Shown here one piece after another: positions 45,212 through 53,406 of a stretch of 58,222 bases of DNA; the first letter of the stretch is position 1, and the number at the start of each line of letters is the position of its first letter. The notes beneath the pieces are model-generated. The model was given only the letters and a program-made list of their open reading frames with translations, searched no databases and was not told where the DNA came from. Source of the stretch: Hungatella sp. UBA5385 (GTDB lineage Bacteria > Bacillota > Clostridia > Lachnospirales > Lachnospiraceae). Location of the stretch: NCBI GenBank assembly GCA_002409995.1, contig DHOR01000031.1, positions 1 to 58,222 on the forward strand, written 5' to 3'. Both the position numbers and the translations under genes were made by a program.

Positions 45212-45957
45212 ATGAATAAATTTTATTTAATTTCTGTATTTACTGCTGCAATTATACTGTCTGCCTGTACTTATGGGACAACCGATGCTCCAGTTGAGTC
45301 AATGGCAGAGACTGCTTCTGTTGAATCTATTGCAGAGGTTGGGAGTAATGGCGGTGATATTTCCGGTACTGATGATAGGGGTGTGAGCGTAGATGATGGG
45401 GTGTTATAGCTGATAATGGGATTGTTACAGATGATAATGGAGGTGTCAATGCTGATAGCAATTCTATCACCGGTAATAAAAATGGACCTGTCACAATACC
45501 TAAAGAATCAGACTCAGCCTCACAGACTATAATAACCGAAACCGAAGTCAAAGAAATGGCACCAATATACCAGGAATCAGCAATAAACTCAGAGAACTTT
45601 ACTAAATTTTCATCTGAAAATAACAGCCAGGAAATTACCACCAAGGATATTAACAGCTTTACATCTAAAATCAAACAGACTTTTGCCTCCAAAGACCTGG
45701 AAGCTCTTGCAGACCTCTGTGGATATCCTGTCTATGTCAGTCTTCAAAATGGCAAGGGAATTGAAGTTAACAGCCGCCAGGCGTTTCTGGATTTGGGAAG
45801 CGAAAATATTTTCACTGATTCCTTATCAGAAACAATAAAATCTATTGACCCTCAGACTCTGGAAGTATTTGGTGCTGGAGTTGTTTTAGGGGAAAATGCC
45901 AATATTATCTTCAATAAAGTAGATGGCAGACTGATGATTACAGGAATTAATATTTAA
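45212..45957 (+). pseudogene. Frameshifted lipoprotein gene
   Basis: The first part (45212-45409, 65 aa) has a lipobox (LSAC, Cys20) and a Ser/Glu/Asp-rich linker, then stops at TAG 45407-45409. Reading from about 45400 in the other frame continues without a stop to 45957: a repeat-like stretch (DDxGV units) and a C-terminal domain of about 100 residues (FTSKIKQTFASKDLEALADLCGYPVY...). Restoring one G in the GGGG run at 45398-45401 joins both frames into about 248 aa. It could be a true pseudogene, phase variation at the G tract, or a sequence error. The C-terminal part resembles domains of other clostridial lipoproteins but I cannot name it. Confidence 0.8.
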
Positions 45958-45984
45958 AACTGATGGCAAAGACAGCCTAAAATA

Positions 45985-46036
45985 AGAAAGAGCCGGGATT
46001 TCGGCAGTAATAACCGAATAATTCCCAGCTCTTTTC
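45985..46036. terminator. Bidirectional terminator between lipoprotein and cbiN
   Basis: GAAAGAGC...GGGA...TTCGG pairs with CCGAA...TCCC...GCTCTTTTC across an interrupted stem, between convergent genes. Confidence 0.8.
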
Positions 46037-46039
46037 TAA

Positions 46040-46378
46040 CTAATCTAATGTAATGTCAGTCATTTCCTTCTGATCCATCCATTTTTTACGTTCCACAAAA
46101 CGTCCCATAAAAAATGCAATAATACCCACACCAATTCCTGTCTGTACACAGAATAGCAGGCTTTCCACTTCACCTGGTATTTCTCCATCAATTAAAGTTT
46201 CCATTACAGGAGTAAACCATGGTTCATAAGCTTCCCCACGAATCTCCTCAACCATCTGGCTTCCTGCATCATCAGAGCCACCAAACTCAGCCCCTTTTAA
46301 GGCAAACAAAGGCACGATTGCAATCAAACAGGCTATAATCAGTAAAGTAGCAGCAATCCTTTTATATTTACTTGTCAT
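46040..46378 (-). CDS. cbiN: Cobalt transporter small subunit CbiN
   Basis: 112 aa with two membrane helices flanking an extracellular loop (FALKGAEFGGSDDAGSQMVEEI), the CbiN hallmark. It assists CbiM in Co2+ loading of the ECF-type CbiMNQO transporter. GGAGGG lies 8 nt before ATG 46378, which begins 1 nt after the cbiM stop codon. Confidence 0.92.
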   Translation of the reverse strand: MTSKYKRIAATLLIIACLIAIVPLFALKGAEFGGSDDAGSQMVEEIRGEAYEPWFTPVMETLIDGEIPGEVESLLFCVQTGIGVGIIAFFMGRFVERKKWMDQKEMTDITLD

Positions 46379-46379
46379 T

Positions 46380-47120
46380 TTACTTTCCCTCCTTTGCAAA
46401 ACCAATGGATTTTAATTCAGGAAGTGCATAAGTCTCCAAAGCCATTACAATTACTGTTGTAAGGATTCCTTCAATAATAGCCAATGGCAGCTGAGTTGGT
46501 GCAAAAATTGCAAGGAATTTAGCAGCTGAAGCTCCTACGCCTCCCACTTCTGAAGGGTATGCCATAGCCAGCTGAAGGCTTGTAACACAGTATGTAAACA
46601 AATCTCCTGCCATAGCAGCAATAAATACACTTACCATTCTATTCACTTTTAGCTTACTGCACAATTTATAAATACCATAAGATAAAAACGGTCCGGCGAT
46701 TGCCATGGAAAAGGTATTAGCTCCAAGAGAAGTCAGACCTCCATGAGCCAGTAAAATTGCCTGAAACACTAATACAATAATTCCCAGAATGCTGACAGCA
46801 AACGGTCCGAATAAAATAGCTCCAAGTCCGGTTCCTGTCATATGAGAGCAGCTTCCCGTAACAGAAGGAATCTTTAAAGATGAGATTACGAAGATAAATG
46901 CTCCAGCCATAGCCAGAACCGTAATTGCCCTCCTGTTTTCCTTAAGAGTTTTTCTGATAGAGAAGTAGCCTGCTGCCAAAAACGGTACACAAACCACAGC
47001 CCATAGAATACAGTAACCCAAAGGCAGGTACCCCTCCATAATGTGCATGGCATAAGCCGGTGTGGCAAAAGCAAATATCATCACAAATGCTGCTGCCATT
47101 TTTTTAACATGTCTGTTCAT
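46380..47120 (-). CDS. cbiM: Cobalt transporter substrate-capture subunit CbiM
   Basis: 246 aa. The N-terminal signal-like helix is followed by AMHIMEGYLPLGYCI, the conserved N-terminal His-rich loop of CbiM that binds Co2+ after processing at AYA-MH, then several membrane helices. GAGGAG lies 7 nt before ATG 47120 (a nearer ATG at 47126 is too close). It is regulated by the cobalamin riboswitch upstream. Confidence 0.95.
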   Translation of the reverse strand: MNRHVKKMAAAFVMIFAFATPAYAMHIMEGYLPLGYCILWAVVCVPFLAAGYFSIRKTLKENRRAITVLAMAGAFIFVISSLKIPSVTGSCSHMTGTGLGAILFGPFAVSILGIIVLVFQAILLAHGGLTSLGANTFSMAIAGPFLSYGIYKLCSKLKVNRMVSVFIAAMAGDLFTYCVTSLQLAMAYPSEVGGVGASAAKFLAIFAPTQLPLAIIEGILTTVIVMALETYALPELKSIGFAKEGK

Positions 47121-47243
47121 TTTCATTCTCCTCTCCCAAATTACGCATTTTAAAACGCATTTGTCTAAATTAGCAAAAAAATAAGCACCTTATCCGATGA
47201 TTCCCACTCATCAGGCTGGCACTTACAGGAAAATCTTTATATC

Positions 47244-47470
47244 AAAAAAAGACCTTCCGACATCCAGTTATCACTCGTAACCGCATGCAGCGCAGGTAAA
47301 AGGCAGGTCTTCTGACTTGAGTATCAACATATAAGTCCGTCTTCCCAGTTTCCCAGTGACTAGCAACAATTGTTGTCTATTGGACTTAATACTCTACTCT
47401 TACAGCGGCGGGACCGTAAGGGATTCACACCCTTTTCCCTATTATCCTGCGGAGAATATCACAGGCACCT
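47244..47470 (-). promoter_or_regulatory. Cobalamin (B12) riboswitch with terminator platform
   Basis: On the minus strand the aptamer runs from about 47470 to 47300. It has a GGTGCC start, the conserved GGGTGTGAATCCC segment and CGCCGCTGTAA core (47432-47400), and the B12 box CAAGTCAGAAGACCTGCC (47319-47302). Downstream, AGGTCT (complementary to AGACCT of the B12 box) is followed by seven Ts at 47250-47244, giving transcription termination when ligand is bound. It precedes cbiM and lies after cbiO, so it controls cbiMN only. Confidence 0.93.
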
Positions 47471-47541
47471 TTTACATTATTTCTCATTAATTATAACCCT
47501 GGTAATAACTTACGTCAAATTAAATTATGACTTAAATGCTT

Positions 47542-48378
47542 TCATATCCCACCCAACAACTCATCAATTCCTCTATGATCCCTGGGCAGGCAAGTTCCTT
47601 TTTCCACAATTCCATGCTTCACCAGACTTTCATACACTTCCAATATAACAGGTTTCCTTAAATCAGCCTCACGAAGCAGCTCTTCATTTTGGAATATCTC
47701 CTCCACAGGCCCTTCACCAATCACCTTCCCATGAGAAAAAACCAATGCCCGTTCTGCCCATTGAAAAGCGAAATCCACATCATGAGTGGAAATCAGAAGA
47801 GTTTTCCCCAATTCAGCCATTTTATCCAGAACACCTTTAAACATTTCCACATTGACTGGGTCCAGGGAAGCTGTGGGTTCATCAAAAATAATGATCTCAG
47901 GTTCCATTGCAAGAATATCTGCAATAGTCACCCGTTTTTTCTCTCCTCCGCTGAGATAATGAGGTGGCCTGTCCTTTAAGTCAGTGAGGCTCATGGACTC
48001 CATAGCCTCCAGCACCCGCCTTTTCACCTCCTCTTTGGAAAGCCTTAGATTCATAGGTCCAAAGGAGATTTCCTGAAACACAGTAGATGCAATAATCTGG
48101 CTGTCAGCTTCCTGAAATACAATTCCAACATTCTTTCTCAGTTCATTAAGATTTTTCCCCGTCATTTCCTTTCCATGATATAAAATCTTGCCCTCGTCCG
48201 GCTGAAGCACACCGTTAAGAGTGAGAAAACAGGTGGATTTTCCAGCACCATTGGAACCAAGAACTGCTAATTTATCCCCCTTATGTATTTGCAGGCTAAT
48301 GCTATCCAAAGCCATCTTATCTGTATCATATGAATAAGAAATCTTATCTGTTTCTAATATAATATCCTTTATTATCAT
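47542..48378 (-). CDS. cbiO: ECF-type cobalt transporter ATPase CbiO
   Basis: 278 aa. Walker A LGSNGAGKST, Q-loop VGIVFQEADSQI (with the ECF-type D-S-Q), signature LSGGEKKR, Walker B IIIFDEPTASLDP and switch STHD. It energises the transporter with CbiQ. GAGG lies 5 nt before ATG 48378 (a GTG at 48384 is less likely). It follows cbiQ closely, but is upstream of the riboswitch that controls cbiMN. Confidence 0.95.
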   Translation of the reverse strand: MIIKDIILETDKISYSYDTDKMALDSISLQIHKGDKLAVLGSNGAGKSTCFLTLNGVLQPDEGKILYHGKEMTGKNLNELRKNVGIVFQEADSQIIASTVFQEISFGPMNLRLSKEEVKRRVLEAMESMSLTDLKDRPPHYLSGGEKKRVTIADILAMEPEIIIFDEPTASLDPVNVEMFKGVLDKMAELGKTLLISTHDVDFAFQWAERALVFSHGKVIGEGPVEEIFQNEELLREADLRKPVILEVYESLVKHGIVEKGTCLPRDHRGIDELLGGI

Positions 48379-48390
48379 TATCACCTCATA

Positions 48391-49173
48391 TTATGTCAAC
48401 CAAATAACCAGTGCTATTAATAAGAAAAATCCAATAAAAGCAAGAATCTGTGTTCCATTCACAGGCTTTTCCTCTTCCAGAAACAGCAGCTGCCCTTCAT
48501 AACCTCTTGCAATCAGAGCATCATAATAAGCCCCTGCCTTTTTCATGGAAACAACCAGCAGACTTGCACCAATAAGTCCAAAAGTACGGCAGGAGGTCTT
48601 AAATCCCTGATAACCAAGACGTGATCTGGCGGCAGTCTGCATACTTGCCTGGGTATCCATCAGCACAAAGATAAACCGGTAGATCATATTCATCAACTCT
48701 ATAATTATTCCAGGAAGATGAAACCCTTTTAAAGCGAATACCACTTCCCCAGCCGGAGTGGAAAGAGCCAGAAAATACATAGAACTGACAGCACCCAAAG
48801 CCTTGAAATACAAGCGAAATCCATTAATAATTCCCTGATAAGTGCTGTAAATATATACTGGTCCCAGCCTTATCCAGAAATCGCCACTTACTCCCGTTGA
48901 TATGCCAACAGCAATTGCCACTGTACTCATAATTAGAAATGCCATAGGAATCTTATAAAATCCTGCATATACTCTCACAGGAATCCTGCCAAGCAGAACC
49001 GTTGCAAGAGAAGCAGCAAGCAGAACTATGAGAGATATAATAATCCGGTCTGCGGCAATGACTGTACAGATCACTGCCATGGACAATATAATTTTGTAAG
49101 ATGCATTCACATTTTTAAGACCTGAGGAACAGGCATAGGCATCAATGGTGTGAAGACCTTTTCTCCTATTCAT
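48391..49173 (-). CDS. cbiQ: ECF-type cobalt transporter transmembrane subunit CbiQ
   Basis: 260 aa with four to six membrane helices and two Ala-Arg-Gly-like coupling motifs (AARSRLGYQG, ALIARGYEG) that contact the ATPase. GAGAGG precedes the ATG. The gene begins 30 nt after the TOPRIM gene and is in the same orientation, so it may share that transcript. Confidence 0.93.
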   Translation of the reverse strand: MNRRKGLHTIDAYACSSGLKNVNASYKIILSMAVICTVIAADRIIISLIVLLAASLATVLLGRIPVRVYAGFYKIPMAFLIMSTVAIAVGISTGVSGDFWIRLGPVYIYSTYQGIINGFRLYFKALGAVSSMYFLALSTPAGEVVFALKGFHLPGIIIELMNMIYRFIFVLMDTQASMQTAARSRLGYQGFKTSCRTFGLIGASLLVVSMKKAGAYYDALIARGYEGQLLFLEEEKPVNGTQILAFIGFFLLIALVIWLT

Positions 49174-49203
49174 AATTTATACCTCTCATAGTTATACCTC
49201 TTA

Positions 49204-49890
49204 TCATTCCTTAAACAGCAGATGAAAATTAGTATTCCGCCTCAAAGACTCAGCCCCCTGTTCTATAAACTCCCAGGTTTCCTTATAATTTCCCCGAACT
49301 GCTGCTTCATCTTCCAGAAATTCTGCAAATTCATCAGCACGGCCTTCATACTCCTCTGCAAACTCATCGGACAGACGCCATTTCTCCTCAATAGAAAACT
49401 CCCGAAGTTCCCCATACAGAACATGCTCCAGATTGCAGGACATATAATAGATGCTGTACCTGATTCTTCCGATTTTACTGGTCTTAGAAAGTTTTTTCAG
49501 TATCTCAGCTTTCCCGCGATTTCTTTCTATTATATTACCAACGTGATTTGCTTCGATGTGATCTGTATAATAGAGTACCGGCCCCTTACTCTTGCGTTTT
49601 CTTACAAGACTTCCGTCTACAAAAGCGCCGTCTGTATCAATGAGATGAATAATCTCTAGTATATCGCTGTCTTTATATCGGTATTTACCCTTTAATTGTT
49701 TTACAAAGCCATTGATTTCTTTTACAATATTACCAGTAGTAATTCCATTTTTTGTAGTAATATCTCCACGCGCCACAAAAAAGCTGATCTCCTTTGCTCT
49801 AAAATATTCCTTGAGAATACTTCCCAGAGCCGCCTCATCGCTGGCTCCTTCTACAATGAAAACAATGACCTTCTTCTCTCTACCTGTCAT
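49204..49890 (-). CDS. TOPRIM-domain protein, partner of AAA ATPase (candidate defence effector)
   Basis: 228 aa. The TOPRIM signature is complete in outline: FIVEGASDEAA with Glu14, then HLIDTDGAF with D85 and D87 (DxD). A C-terminal segment with NLEHVLYGE recalls the conserved region of RloB/AbiLii-type proteins. The gene overlaps the ATPase gene by 11 nt. TOPRIM plus AAA15-like ATPase is the layout of OLD nucleases and of AbiL- or PARIS-type anti-phage systems, where the TOPRIM part is the toxic nuclease. Family assignment within this group is open; the function is inferred. Confidence 0.7.
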   Translation of the reverse strand: MTGREKKVIVFIVEGASDEAALGSILKEYFRAKEISFFVARGDITTKNGITTGNIVKEINGFVKQLKGKYRYKDSDILEIIHLIDTDGAFVDGSLVRKRKSKGPVLYYTDHIEANHVGNIIERNRGKAEILKKLSKTSKIGRIRYSIYYMSCNLEHVLYGELREFSIEEKWRLSDEFAEEYEGRADEFAEFLEDEAAVRGNYKETWEFIEQGAESLRRNTNFHLLFKE

Positions 49891-51277
49891 GTTCCATTTC
49901 CCTTCCCGCTTTTCTGAATGCTCTGGCTATGCGTATGCTATCTGTCTCTGTATAGATGCTCTCCTTCTGGCCGCCAAGAGTAATACAGCGAAGATATACA
50001 TCTCTCAAATTATTGGTTCCCCTGATATTCTGCATACGAATATATCGATTTGCCGGATTAGAGGTAGAGAATAAAATACTGTTGCTAGGGAGCATTTCCA
50101 AAGGTCTTAAATTATGAGAAGTGAAAATAATCTGCCCTTTTCCACCTTTTGAAAAGATATCCAGCAGTTCTCCTAACAGATATTCATATATTCCTGCATC
50201 CAGTTCATCTACAACAAGACAGATTCCTGGATTATTATAAGCCCTGATCAGCGCATTTAATATAGAAACAATTTTAATAATGCCTTCAGATTCGTAGCGA
50301 ATAGGAATCTCCATATCTCCACGTTTAGAAACAAGATCCACCTTCCTCCCAAGACTTCCATTACCCTGCAGGGCAGTTCCATAGTCGTAGATTCCAAGAG
50401 TCAAATCCGGAATAATGGTAGTAAGCACAATGTTAATCTCTTCTACCACTTTAATCAACAACTCATAACGTTCTTCATGCAGTATGGTAGGTTCCCTTAA
50501 ATTAATAACAAAGTCACCTCTTGCAGTAGTTTGGTCCTCTGCATCAGTAACTAAGAATTCCATAGGAAGAAGTACATCAGCGCTGATTACACCAGAATGA
50601 GAATTGCGGATGACAAAGAGATTCATAGATGCATAATGATTCAGACTTTTTATGATAAAACTATAATCTGAAAATGCATTCCCCATAGTATTTCCAAGAA
50701 TCCGAAAACTTGTCTCACCAAAGATATAAGAACAATTATTAATTTCAGCAACCTTTTTCGCTGCTGCCAGAGTATCCTTTTTCTTCCTGTCTCCTGCAAC
50801 CACTTCCTGAAAACGTGCCTTTGGTTTAAATACATAGGATTCATCTTCCCTCTTATATACAATAAAAGGCTGTTTTTTCATTTTTCTGCCTGCAGATATT
50901 CCGGAAGCTGAGATAGACTCTTCTATAATCTCAATACTATCGCTGCTCTTTTTCCCAAGCGTTACTGCATAAGTGACTTCAAACAGAGTATCCGTTCCTT
51001 TTTCTATAGTAAATTCCGCCTCAATCTCTGCCTGTGTTTTATGAACATCAATATAATGATAACATTCATTGGGAATTTTCTTCCCCATTAATATCAATTG
51101 GATCATATAAAAAGCATCTACTACCGCAGTTTTACCTGAGCCGTTCTGACCATAAATCCCCAGTATCTCTGCCTGGAAATCTCCTTTTTCACATGCCGGC
51201 ATCTTTACCTGACCGTAGTTAGTGTTTTTTATATTTTTTAATGTAATTCCTTTAAATCTTACAATTGTTCCCTCCAT
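49880..51277 (-). CDS. AAA/ABC-type ATPase of an OLD/AbiL/PARIS-like pair
   Basis: 465 aa. Walker A is GQNGSGKT (43-50), after the typical SMC/ABC start FKGITLKNIKNTNYG. The C-terminal half has a signature-like ESEGIIKI (329-336), Walker B ICLVVDELD with D357-E358, the D-loop AGIYEYL and switch FTSHN (His388). This is the AAA15/AAA21 type of ATPase found in RloA, AbiLi and AriA. The middle region of about 200 residues is divergent. ATG 51277 follows AGGAGG by 8 nt. It should sense an invasion signal and control the TOPRIM partner; this is inference. Confidence 0.8.
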   Translation of the reverse strand: MEGTIVRFKGITLKNIKNTNYGQVKMPACEKGDFQAEILGIYGQNGSGKTAVVDAFYMIQLILMGKKIPNECYHYIDVHKTQAEIEAEFTIEKGTDTLFEVTYAVTLGKKSSDSIEIIEESISASGISAGRKMKKQPFIVYKREDESYVFKPKARFQEVVAGDRKKKDTLAAAKKVAEINNCSYIFGETSFRILGNTMGNAFSDYSFIIKSLNHYASMNLFVIRNSHSGVISADVLLPMEFLVTDAEDQTTARGDFVINLREPTILHEERYELLIKVVEEINIVLTTIIPDLTLGIYDYGTALQGNGSLGRKVDLVSKRGDMEIPIRYESEGIIKIVSILNALIRAYNNPGICLVVDELDAGIYEYLLGELLDIFSKGGKGQIIFTSHNLRPLEMLPSNSILFSTSNPANRYIRMQNIRGTNNLRDVYLRCITLGGQKESIYTETDSIRIARAFRKAGREMEHDR

Positions 51278-51491
51278 ATTTACCGCCTCCTGACTCAATC
51301 ATACTCTTATCCTATGTGATTTACAATGTGGAAATTGATATTTAGTATTTTTTATGCGTTTTATGATTCACTGCAGTTGTATTATTAGGAGGATTTTCTG
51401 TTTTATGCAGAAAGCTGTATGCTTGCACCCAAAAATCATTTATGATATGATTTACAAAATGAATGTCGCAGATGAAATGAGGTGAGCAGAT

Positions 51492-52175
51492 ATGCAATTG
51501 GATAAATCCAGTTTTACTCTTCCCAATGTCAGAAGCAAAGAATTGGAAGAGCTGATTCGTAAATATTCTACTGTTGTAACATACCCTGCTAAAAAGGTGT
51601 TTTTAGAGCCCGGAATGGAGCCGCAGGGAGTTTATTATATTGCAGAAGGCCGTACCAGGCATTATATGATTGGACTAGATGGAACGGAGAAGATACTGTA
51701 TACATTAACAGCAGGCTGGTTTTATGGAGAAACCCCTTGCTCCCTTCAGGAACCTACAGGTCTTTTTTCACAGGCTGAGGTAAAAACACAAATCTATATA
51801 ATTCCTCTTAATATATATGAAAATCTTCTGGATACTAGCAAGATATTCCGGGATGCCATACTTGAAAATTACTCCAACAAAATGCTTATTATGAGACATG
51901 AGATTGAGAATCTTACTTTTAACTCCTGTAAAGACCGGTTGAAACGGCTGTTCTGCTCTGTAGCAGATACCGATCAGCTGGTTGAAGGAAACTGGTATAA
52001 TCTGAAGGTTCATTACACACAATATGAACTCAGTACCATTGTAGGCGGAGCAAGAGTTACTATCAGCAAACTTATTAACGAGCTATGTGACGAGGGCTTT
52101 ATCAGGCTTTTAAATAGAAACGCTCAGGTCAATGAGAATAAATATAGAGAATTTACCAAGAGGAATTATAGTTAG
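51492..52175 (+). CDS. Crp/Fnr family transcriptional regulator
   Basis: 227 aa. The N-terminal cyclic-nucleotide-binding-type barrel (VVTYPAKKVFLEPGMEPQGVYYIAEG) lacks the FNR cysteine cluster. The C-terminal winged HTH has TQYELSTIVGGARVTISKLINELCDEGF. It may sense a small metabolite. GAGGTGAG precedes the ATG. It is followed by a strong terminator, then the aldolase/TRAP cassette that it may control. Confidence 0.9.
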   Translation: MQLDKSSFTLPNVRSKELEELIRKYSTVVTYPAKKVFLEPGMEPQGVYYIAEGRTRHYMIGLDGTEKILYTLTAGWFYGETPCSLQEPTGLFSQAEVKTQIYIIPLNIYENLLDTSKIFRDAILENYSNKMLIMRHEIENLTFNSCKDRLKRLFCSVADTDQLVEGNWYNLKVHYTQYELSTIVGGARVTISKLINELCDEGFIRLLNRNAQVNENKYREFTKRNYS

Positions 52176-52235
52176 ACTTTTCGTGCTGTTTGTGTTGTTA
52201 ATCGATCAATATTCTTTCTTAACTATATATATTGC

Positions 52236-52272
52236 AAAAATACCCTTATTGTTTAAAATATGGGTATTTTTT
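52236..52272 (+). terminator. Terminator after the Crp/Fnr gene
   Basis: AAAATACCC (52237-52245) pairs with GGGTATTTT (52262-52270) and is followed by T-rich sequence. Confidence 0.9.
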
Positions 52273-52293
52273 ATTTAATTTTTTCTAAATTAA

Positions 52294-52309
52294 TGTAACA
52301 TAATATACA
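52294..52309 (+). promoter_or_regulatory. Possible Crp-type palindrome upstream of the aldolase cassette
   Basis: TGTA-N8-TACA (52294-52297 and 52306-52309) lies about 130 bp before the aldolase start, in an AT-rich region. The arms are only 4 bp, so the call is weak. Confidence 0.25.
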
Positions 52310-52435
52310 ATGTATGGAATCTTCCAATGTAACCTATCAAGCTGATTTTTTATAGTAAATGTGCAAAAATATGGTTATTCGGCAATAAATATATACAAAA
52401 TATTTAATAGTTTAAGAAAGCGAGGTATTTTAGTT

Positions 52436-53347
52436 GTGATTAATTTACAAGGATCATGGGTTGCAATGCCCACACCATTTACAGAGGACAACAAAATTGA
52501 TTTTAAAGGCTTCGAAACACTGATCAATCGTCAGATTCAATATGGGACCTCACAATTGTTTATTCTGGGCTCTGCAGGAGAAGTAACTCTGCTAACATTA
52601 GAAGAAAAAGAAGCAATTGTAAAAGAGGTAATCAAGATTACAAAGGGAAGGATTCCTGTATTCTTCAGCGCTTCCGCCATGACAACAGAAGCAAGCGTTT
52701 CCTTTGCACAATACTGTGAAAAACAGGGCGCTGACGGAGTTATTTTTACAGTTCCTCCTTACGTATTAATCAATCAATCCGCAGCTTATATGCATTTAGA
52801 TACCTGTATGAGTGCAGTAAGTATTCCATGCGGTATCTATAATAACCCTTCTCGTCTGGGTGTTCAAGTAATGCCTGAAACAGTTAAGAAGCTGTCTGAT
52901 ACTCACAAGCATTTTGTAGTAGATAAAGAAGCTATGCCAAGTGTAGAACAGTTGGTGCAGGTGCAGAGACTCTGTGAAGGTAAAGTAAAGATTATGTGCT
53001 GCGATTACCCCAAATATTCCATCGTTCTTCCAACTCTTGCCGTAGGCGGAACAGGAACAGCTAACATTGGAGGCAATATCATTCCTGAGGAAGCAGCTCT
53101 TTATTCCCGTCCATGGACAGATATAAAGATCATGGAAGAAGGAAGGGATAGTTACTTCAAATGGTTTCCTCTGCTGCAGCAATTATATACGTTCTCAAAC
53201 CCTGTTGTTATTAAAGCAGCCTTAAGAATTTTGGGACTTCCGGGAGGTCATTTAAGAAAACCATATCAGGAATATGGCGGTCAAAAGTTTGCTGATCTGG
53301 AAAAAATGATGGGCGAAATGGGAGTTATTGATAAATATGGGATTTAA
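52436..53347 (+). CDS. Dihydrodipicolinate synthase family aldolase/lyase
   Basis: About 303 aa, an (alpha/beta)8 class I lyase. Schiff-base Lys164 lies in HFVVDKEA and Tyr135 in GIYNNPSRLG. The substrate motif reads GSAGE in place of the DapA GTTGE, so it is probably not lysine-pathway DHDPS. It could cleave or dehydrate a keto-acid or sugar acid. The GTG at 52436 is used, with GCGAGG 10 nt upstream; an in-frame ATG at 52361 would add 25 non-homologous residues. It starts a co-oriented set with flavoprotein, PPC and TRAP genes. Confidence 0.85.
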   Translation: MINLQGSWVAMPTPFTEDNKIDFKGFETLINRQIQYGTSQLFILGSAGEVTLLTLEEKEAIVKEVIKITKGRIPVFFSASAMTTEASVSFAQYCEKQGADGVIFTVPPYVLINQSAAYMHLDTCMSAVSIPCGIYNNPSRLGVQVMPETVKKLSDTHKHFVVDKEAMPSVEQLVQVQRLCEGKVKIMCCDYPKYSIVLPTLAVGGTGTANIGGNIIPEEAALYSRPWTDIKIMEEGRDSYFKWFPLLQQLYTFSNPVVIKAALRILGLPGGHLRKPYQEYGGQKFADLEKMMGEMGVIDKYGI

Positions 53348-53406
53348 AAATTATTAAGATTGTTATTTTCAGACTAACTGCACATTAGGCAGGGGGAGGA
53401 GCAAAC

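Noticed and set aside
52436..53347. Calling the aldolase DapA
   Set aside because: The GTTGE motif reads GSAGE, and the gene lies in a TRAP transport cassette rather than with lysine genes.
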